Origin: Hyphomicrobium sp.
Lineage (GTDB): Bacteria > Pseudomonadota > Alphaproteobacteria > Rhizobiales > Hyphomicrobiaceae
Direction: 5' to 3'
Length of the DNA stretch: 64,000 nucleotides
Assembly: GCA_002928515.1 (NCBI GenBank)
Contig: PERI01000003.1
Location: forward strand, 186,001 to 250,000
In this document: positions 59,932 through 64,000 of the stretch, one piece after another
Position numbering within the stretch: position 1 is the stretch's first letter
Layout of the letters: each line of letters opens with the position of its first letter
Notes under the pieces: model-generated
Told to the model about the DNA's origin: nothing
Databases searched by the model: none
Seen by the model: only the letters and a program-made list of their open reading frames with translations
Program-made: the position numbers and the translations under genes

Positions 59932-60531
59932 TCATTGGTGACTGGCTCCATCGCTGTGATCCTCATCGATGCGCGGGCGATAATTTTCTGCGCCCCAATG
60001 ATTGACGCGAACCGAGCGCTCGTCGTGGTGATCGTCATCACGCAGAAGACCGTAATGCCGCGCAAGCTGGCGTAATGCGATCTGTAAGACAATTCTGCCG
60101 GCTCGCTTAGGCAATCGCAAATTCTGTTCGCTCGCCTCGATGCCTTTCAAATGACAGCAGACGTCAATCAGCACGCCTGCCAGATCCGGTCCGACGACGC
60201 GCAACGCACGTCGCACACGCTCTTTGGCGGCATACACATGATCTTGAATGTCTGCGCCATGGTCAGGCGATCGACTGTGTCGCGTACCACCGCTGCCCAA
60301 TAGCCGCGACCAGTTGGCTGTCACGCTCGGCGTCATGTGAGCAAACCAGAAATCGGCGCGCAGACGCTCTCCCGCCTGAAACTCTTCATCGGAGATCAGC
60401 GCCTTGCCGTCTTTGTCTTTCCGCCGCGCCAGCCAGGCGAGCGGGCTTTCTGCCAGGTTTACATCCGGCACGGCGCGCGACGTCTCTTGCTCAGTCCGCG
60501 CCTGCGGACCAGCCCGATTAGATTTACGCAT
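59932..60531 (-). CDS. DUF6456 domain protein
   Basis: A 199-residue protein. The conserved part (about residues 25-160) contains ESPLAWLARRKDKDGKALIS, FQAGERLRADFWFAHMTPSV, and GPDLAGVLIDVCCHLKGIEA followed by LPKRAGRIVLQIALRQLARHYG (core RAGRIVLQIALRQLA). This is the DUF6456 pattern of Alphaproteobacteria; some members are fused to a helix-turn-helix. It lies 15 bases after the DnaA-domain-IV-like gene, so the two are probably one operon. Function unknown; regulator partner is a guess. Confidence 0.8.
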   Translation of the reverse strand: MRKSNRAGPQARTEQETSRAVPDVNLAESPLAWLARRKDKDGKALISDEEFQAGERLRADFWFAHMTPSVTANWSRLLGSGGTRHSRSPDHGADIQDHVYAAKERVRRALRVVGPDLAGVLIDVCCHLKGIEASEQNLRLPKRAGRIVLQIALRQLARHYGLLRDDDHHDERSVRVNHWGAENYRPRIDEDHSDGASHQ

Positions 60532-60546
60532 TTACTATCCCCGTGA

Positions 60547-61002
60547 TCAGTGCGTAACGCGATAGGCAGACGGCCGTTGCACCATGACTGGCACGGCCCA
60601 CGCCAACAGATCGAGCGCACGGTCGAACTGGACATGATCGCGCCGTTGTTCGATCTTTTGGCACGCATGGGCAACCGTCGTGCGATCACGTCCAAACATG
60701 CGGCCCACGTCCGTCATCGTCAGACCGCACACCACATGAGCCAGATACATCGCAACTTGACGCGCAAATGCGATGCGCCGTTGTCCTCGCTTGTCGGTCG
60801 AAAGTTCGACCTGATCGACGCCAAAGGCCTGCCCGACAGCCAGTTCAATCGCCAGACGAGCTTGCAGTTGAAAATCAGGTTCAGGCAGCTTGAAAATATT
60901 CCATAGCCGTTGTTGGCGTAGGCGATTGGAAAAATGCTTCGACTTATAGGACTTGGTAAAATTGTGCGGAGTTGGCACGCGCGATTTGGCAGCTTGCAAC
61001 AT
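60547..61002 (-). CDS. DnaA domain IV-like DNA-binding protein, possible HdaB
   Basis: A 151-residue protein whose C-terminal 90 residues match the DnaA domain IV fold (Bac_DnaA_C): QRRIAFARQVAMYLAHVVCG, then LTMTDVGRMFGRDRTTVAHA. The last part copies the DnaA-box recognition signature (GxRDxxTVxHA). There is no ATPase domain. In Caulobacter, HdaB is a short DnaA-domain IV protein that promotes replication initiation by acting on Hda; this protein has the same build. GAGGA lies eight bases before the ATG at 61002; the rest of the frame (to 61335) has no supporting feature. HdaB identity is inference; a general DNA-binding regulator is the alternative. Confidence 0.82.
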   Translation of the reverse strand: MLQAAKSRVPTPHNFTKSYKSKHFSNRLRQQRLWNIFKLPEPDFQLQARLAIELAVGQAFGVDQVELSTDKRGQRRIAFARQVAMYLAHVVCGLTMTDVGRMFGRDRTTVAHACQKIEQRRDHVQFDRALDLLAWAVPVMVQRPSAYRVTH

Positions 61003-61216
61003 CGAATTGATCCTCAAAGGACGATACAGTGTAGGTCTTTGAAGTAACGTCACCAATATTTTCGATCCTAACGCAGAATATTTGCTCCCGAAGCAAATCC
61101 TATGCTGAGCGTGAACGGCGGGGATAACTTTTTTTTCGTCCGTGCGATCAACCTTAATTGCATCTCGTCTAAAGAAGTTATCCCCGTGTTGCTGCGTGAC
61201 CGCATGCTCGCGGACC

Positions 61217-61513
61217 ATGAGCCAAAACAATCTCAAGATATCTGACGACGACTCCCGCAGCGATGCTCTCGCGCGTCTGCTACCGCTGTGGCCGAACGAA
61301 TTATCCGACACGTCGATTGCGGGCCGCCAACGCATTGTTGCTGTGATGGCGCGAGCGCTGCGAGCTGAACGGCAACGCGGACGGGCGGGACACTGGGCTT
61401 ATGATCTTGGGCGACATGCGGCGCTTGCGCGTGCGCTCACGCGTGAACGCGCGGAACTTGCCGCACTCCAACAGGCAATAGCGATGCCGAAAAGTAAACT
61501 GCCCGTCGCATGA
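61217..61513 (+). CDS. Small conserved-type hypothetical protein
   Basis: A 98-residue protein, helical and rich in Arg and Ala (WPNELSDTSIAGRQRIVAVM, then RAGHWAYDLGRHAALARAL). This arrangement is familiar from short uncharacterised Hyphomicrobiales proteins located next to DnaA-like and MucR genes. The open frame begins at 61142; the ATG at 61217 gives the natural N-terminus MSQNNLKISDDD. It is divergent from the HdaB-like gene and convergent with mucR. No domain assigned. Confidence 0.65.
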   Translation: MSQNNLKISDDDSRSDALARLLPLWPNELSDTSIAGRQRIVAVMARALRAERQRGRAGHWAYDLGRHAALARALTRERAELAALQQAIAMPKSKLPVA

Positions 61514-61554
61514 CATGTCGCTTTATAAGAACCGACATCGAGACGCGCCAAATT

Positions 61555-61956
61555 CTACTTGCGCGTGCCCAATCCCATTTTTTTAGCTAACTGGCTGCGC
61601 GCCTGGGCATAGTTTGGCGCGACCATCGGATAGTCGTGCGGTAAGCCCCACTTCTCGCGATATTCTTCGGGTGACAAATTGTAGTGCGTGCGTAAATGGC
61701 GCTTCAGAGATTTAAATTTTTTGCCGTCTTCGAGGCATATGATGAAGTCCGGCATGACCGATTTTTTGACGGCAACTTTTGGTTTGCTGTCATCGCGCTC
61801 GACGGTCACAGCGCGGCCTGCGGCTCGGCTCAATGCTGCATGCGTGTCAGCAATCAGTGCGGGAATTTCGGCTGAAGCTATCGTGTTGTTGCTGACGTAG
61901 GCTGCGACGATCGAGGCGGTGATCGCAACTAATTCCGGCGACGTTGAACTATCCAT
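61555..61956 (-). CDS. mucR: MucR/Ros family zinc-finger-type transcriptional regulator
   Basis: Global repressor and nucleoid-associated regulator of 133 residues. The N-terminal 60 residues form the oligomerisation part ([20 protein letters not shown]). The DNA-binding part contains [40 protein letters not shown] and a basic tail. In Ros the finger is CxxC...H...H; here the second Cys is Asp (CLED), as in Mesorhizobium homologues that fold without zinc. Exopolysaccharide, motility and cell-cycle genes are the usual targets, at AT-rich sites. The upstream gap is AT-rich, in keeping with autoregulation. Confidence 0.93.
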   Translation of the reverse strand: MDSSTSPELVAITASIVAAYVSNNTIASAEIPALIADTHAALSRAAGRAVTVERDDSKPKVAVKKSVMPDFIICLEDGKKFKSLKRHLRTHYNLSPEEYREKWGLPHDYPMVAPNYAQARSQLAKKMGLGTRK

Positions 61957-62316
61957 ACTTTGCTCTCGCTGGCTCGCGTCCTTGATTTTCGAATGGCGTC
62001 TGGGCTTCCGTCTGAAGCTATCAATCGACGCTATACATGATTACATACAGTAACCCATAATAATTATCACTATATCTGGATTTTATTCTGTCTGTAGTCT
62101 GCTTGAGGGAAGATTACGATTTAGCAAACCCTCTGCCATCATTTCATTTTTATTGTCAACGCGTACGGTATTTTTGTGCTGGCTTATCCCTACCTTTCGT
62201 GATCGGGACACCATGTTACTTGGTCACATTCATCTGCGACTTGATGAACGTTGCAGCACCTGCCACGACGGCGTCAGGAACGACCGATCCATTCTCGTCA
62301 ACTCACTTGAGACCGC
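61957..62316. other. AT-rich divergent intergenic region between mucR and opdB-like gene
   Basis: No gene is supported here; the short rightward frame 62103-62450 overlaps the peptidase and looks spurious. Around 62030-62100 A+T is high, with T-rich steps (TTATTCTGTCTGTAG; ATAATAATTATCACTATATC), the kind of site MucR/Ros proteins bind. The promoters of mucR and of the peptidase must lie here. GAGAC precedes the peptidase ATG. Confidence 0.5.
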
Positions 62317-64000
62317 ATGACCACCCAACCTGTCACATCCAACACGACGCCCTCCTTACCGACGCCACCCCTAGCCAAGCGCGTGTCACACACGACAACG
62401 CATCACGGCATTGCCCTGAGCGACGATTACGCTTGGCTGCGCGCCGATAACTGGCAGGAGGTTATGCGTCAGCCGTCGCTGCTTGATGCCGACATTCGCG
62501 ACTACCTGGAAGCAGAAAACGCGTTCACAGAGTCCACCCTCGCGCCGACACAGGCCCTGCAAGACGCTCTCTTCAAAGAAATGAAAGCGCGCCTCAAAGA
62601 AGACGACCGCCAAGTGCCGCAACCCGACGGTCAATTCGAGTATTTCCCGCGCTTTGTTAAGGGCGGGCAATACGCTCAACTGTGCCGCATACCTTTGGGT
62701 GGAGCTGCTGAAGATGCCACGGTGCTCCTCGATGGCAACCTCGAAGCCGCTGGCAAAGACTACTGGGATCTCGGCGCAACCTCGCACTCCAACAATCACC
62801 GCTATCTCGCCTACTCGACCGACGACAAAGGTTCTGAACTCTACACGATCCGGATACGCGATCTCGAAACAGGCGCGACGCTGCCAGACGAAATCCCCGA
62901 TACGCGTGGCGACATTATCTGGTCGGCCGATGGGACATCGCTGTTCTACATCAAGGTCGATGCCAACCATCGCCCGCTCTACGTCTATCGCCACACGCTC
63001 GGCACACCGACAAGCGACGACGTGCTCGTGTACGAAGAAAAGGACACCGGCTTTTACGTGGGCGTTTCGCAAACGCAGTCGCGCCGCTTCGTGCTGATCG
63101 ATATTCACGATCATGAAACCAGCGAAGTTCACCTGATAGATTGTGAGGCCGTCACAGCCGCACCGCGTCTGGTCGCACCACGACGTAAAGGCCATCAATA
63201 CAGCGTGGAGCATCACGGCGATCTCCTGATCATCATGACCAACTCCAACGACGCGGAAGATTTTCGCATCGTGACAGCGCCGATCTCAGATCCGGCGGAA
63301 GCGAATTGGCGTGAACTCCTTGCCCACAAGCCTGGCCGTTTGTTGATCGACGTGAACGTGTTTGCCAATCACATGGCGCGGCTCGAACGAGAAGACAGCC
63401 TGCCGCGCATCGTCGTCACCCGCATGAGCGACGGCGACGAGCATGCCATATCGTTCGATGAAGAGGCTTATGCGCTCGGTCTCAGCGCAGGCTACGAATT
63501 CGATACGACGCGCATTCGTTTCACGTACTCGTCGATGACGACGCCGGCTGAAACGTTCGACTACGACATGGAGACACGCCAACGCACCTTGCGCAAACGT
63601 CAGGAAGTTCCCAGCGGTCACACGCCTGCCGATTACGTGACCCGACGATTTTTCGCGCCAGCAACTGACGGTGAACTCGTGCCCGTCACGCTACTCTACA
63701 AAAAAACAACGCCGCTCGATGGCTCTGCGCCCGTCCTACTCTACGGCTACGGTGCTTACGGCATCTCCATGCCCGCTTCGTTTTCGACCGCGCGGCTGTC
63801 GCTCGTCAATCGCGGCTTTATCTATGCCGTCGCGCACATTCGTGGCGGCAAGGACAAAGGCTATCGCTGGTACACAAATGGCAAGATGGCGGCGAAGACC
63901 AACACCTTCTCCGACTTCATCGCGGCTGGCGAGCACCTCGTTGCCCAAGGCCTCACGCAGCGCGGTCGTATCGTCGCCAACGGCGGATCGGCCGGAGGTA
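62317..64000 (+). CDS. Oligopeptidase B-like S9A peptidase (3' end cut by window)
   Basis: Prolyl-oligopeptidase family enzyme, most like oligopeptidase B (PtrB), which cuts small peptides after Arg or Lys. The frame is open from the ATG at 62317 to the window edge (561 codons), so the C-terminal third is missing. N-terminal helix and beta-propeller: DYAWLRADNWQEVMRQPS, WSADGTSLFYIKVDANHRP, and RFFAPATDGELVPVTLLYKK. The hydrolase domain begins with LLYGYGAYGISMPASFS and IYAVAHIRGGKDKGYRWY; the nucleophile Ser is in the last codons (ANGGSAGG). Asp and His of the triad lie outside. It reads divergently from mucR. Confidence 0.92.
   Translation, partial: MTTQPVTSNTTPSLPTPPLAKRVSHTTTHHGIALSDDYAWLRADNWQEVMRQPSLLDADIRDYLEAENAFTESTLAPTQALQDALFKEMKARLKEDDRQVPQPDGQFEYFPRFVKGGQYAQLCRIPLGGAAEDATVLLDGNLEAAGKDYWDLGATSHSNNHRYLAYSTDDKGSELYTIRIRDLETGATLPDEIPDTRGDIIWSADGTSLFYIKVDANHRPLYVYRHTLGTPTSDDVLVYEEKDTGFYVGVSQTQSRRFVLIDIHDHETSEVHLIDCEAVTAAPRLVAPRRKGHQYSVEHHGDLLIIMTNSNDAEDFRIVTAPISDPAEANWRELLAHKPGRLLIDVNVFANHMARLEREDSLPRIVVTRMSDGDEHAISFDEEAYALGLSAGYEFDTTRIRFTYSSMTTPAETFDYDMETRQRTLRKRQEVPSGHTPADYVTRRFFAPATDGELVPVTLLYKKTTPLDGSAPVLLYGYGAYGISMPASFSTARLSLVNRGFIYAVAHIRGGKDKGYRWYTNGKMAAKTNTFSDFIAAGEHLVAQGLTQRGRIVANGGSAGG

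Noticed and set aside
62103-62450. 115-codon rightward ORF in the mucR-peptidase gap
   Set aside because: Its second half overlaps the peptidase gene in another frame, it lacks a ribosome site, and the product resembles no protein I know.
1-64000. CRISPR arrays, tRNA and rRNA genes
   Set aside because: No regularly spaced direct repeats and no cloverleaf or rRNA-like stretches were seen when reading the gaps; a covariance-model scan would be decisive for tRNAs and small RNAs.

Overview
The window is chromosomal DNA of an alphaproteobacterium, most likely of the order Hyphomicrobiales (Rhizobiales). The evidence is gene content: cycHJKL (ccmIEFH) next to degP, glnE and a FeuP/FeuQ-type two-component pair, a MucR/Ros regulator, DUF5330, DUF6456 and DUF1491 proteins, and a gene transfer agent (GTA) cluster of the Rhodobacter RcGTA type. 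No rRNA, tRNA or CRISPR array was seen. Genus and species cannot be given.

Left third (1-18.4 kb). A SitAB-type manganese/iron ABC importer (its ATPase runs off the left edge) and a prolyl aminopeptidase point left. A rightward copper-acquisition block follows: DUF2946 protein, TonB-dependent receptor, small copper-uptake-associated protein, and a DUF1775-PCuAC fusion. It runs into a fused SoxYZ-like carrier and a SoxC/SoxD pair with no soxAX or soxB. Next come the carboxyspermidine/carboxynorspermidine dehydrogenase and decarboxylase pair, aminopeptidase N, a histidine-kinase-like protein whose ATPase half looks degenerate, and a leftward ECF sigma / membrane protein / metal-sensor operon.

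Middle (18.5-32.9 kb, all leftward). From upstream to downstream: a PepSY-like exported protein, feuP-feuQ, a glycine-zipper lipoprotein, ccmI-ccmE-ccmF-ccmH, degP, an OmpR-type regulator and kinase, and glnE. This ties cytochrome c maturation to envelope signalling and envelope proteolysis.

32.9-49.5 kb holds a near-complete leftward GTA head-tail cluster in canonical order: small terminase-like g1, TerL, portal, protease, capsid, connectors, tail tube, chaperones, tape measure, g12-g15. At its distal end is one reading frame that joins a TIGR02594-like domain, a GH108 muramidase and a holin-like domain. There is no integrase, replication gene or lysogeny module, so this reads as a GTA and not a temperate prophage. 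Special features are a strong terminator between capsid and g6, several inverted-repeat elements in the gaps between genes, a palindromic element inserted in frame in both g2 and g3, and a histone-tail-like extension on g1.

49.77-52.0 kb is an IS1595-family transposon of 2209 bp. Its ends are diverged inverted repeats, it is flanked by an exact 8-bp target duplication, and it carries a membrane-protein passenger and a small ORF. It sits about 250 bp upstream of GTA g1. The right end (52-64 kb) is ordinary Hyphomicrobiales chromosome: YcgN-like protein, class A penicillin-binding protein, DUF1214/DUF1254 pair, DUF1491, peptidoglycan-binding protein, DUF5330, SufE, DUF6456, a DnaA domain IV-like protein (possible HdaB), MucR, and an oligopeptidase B truncated by the window edge.
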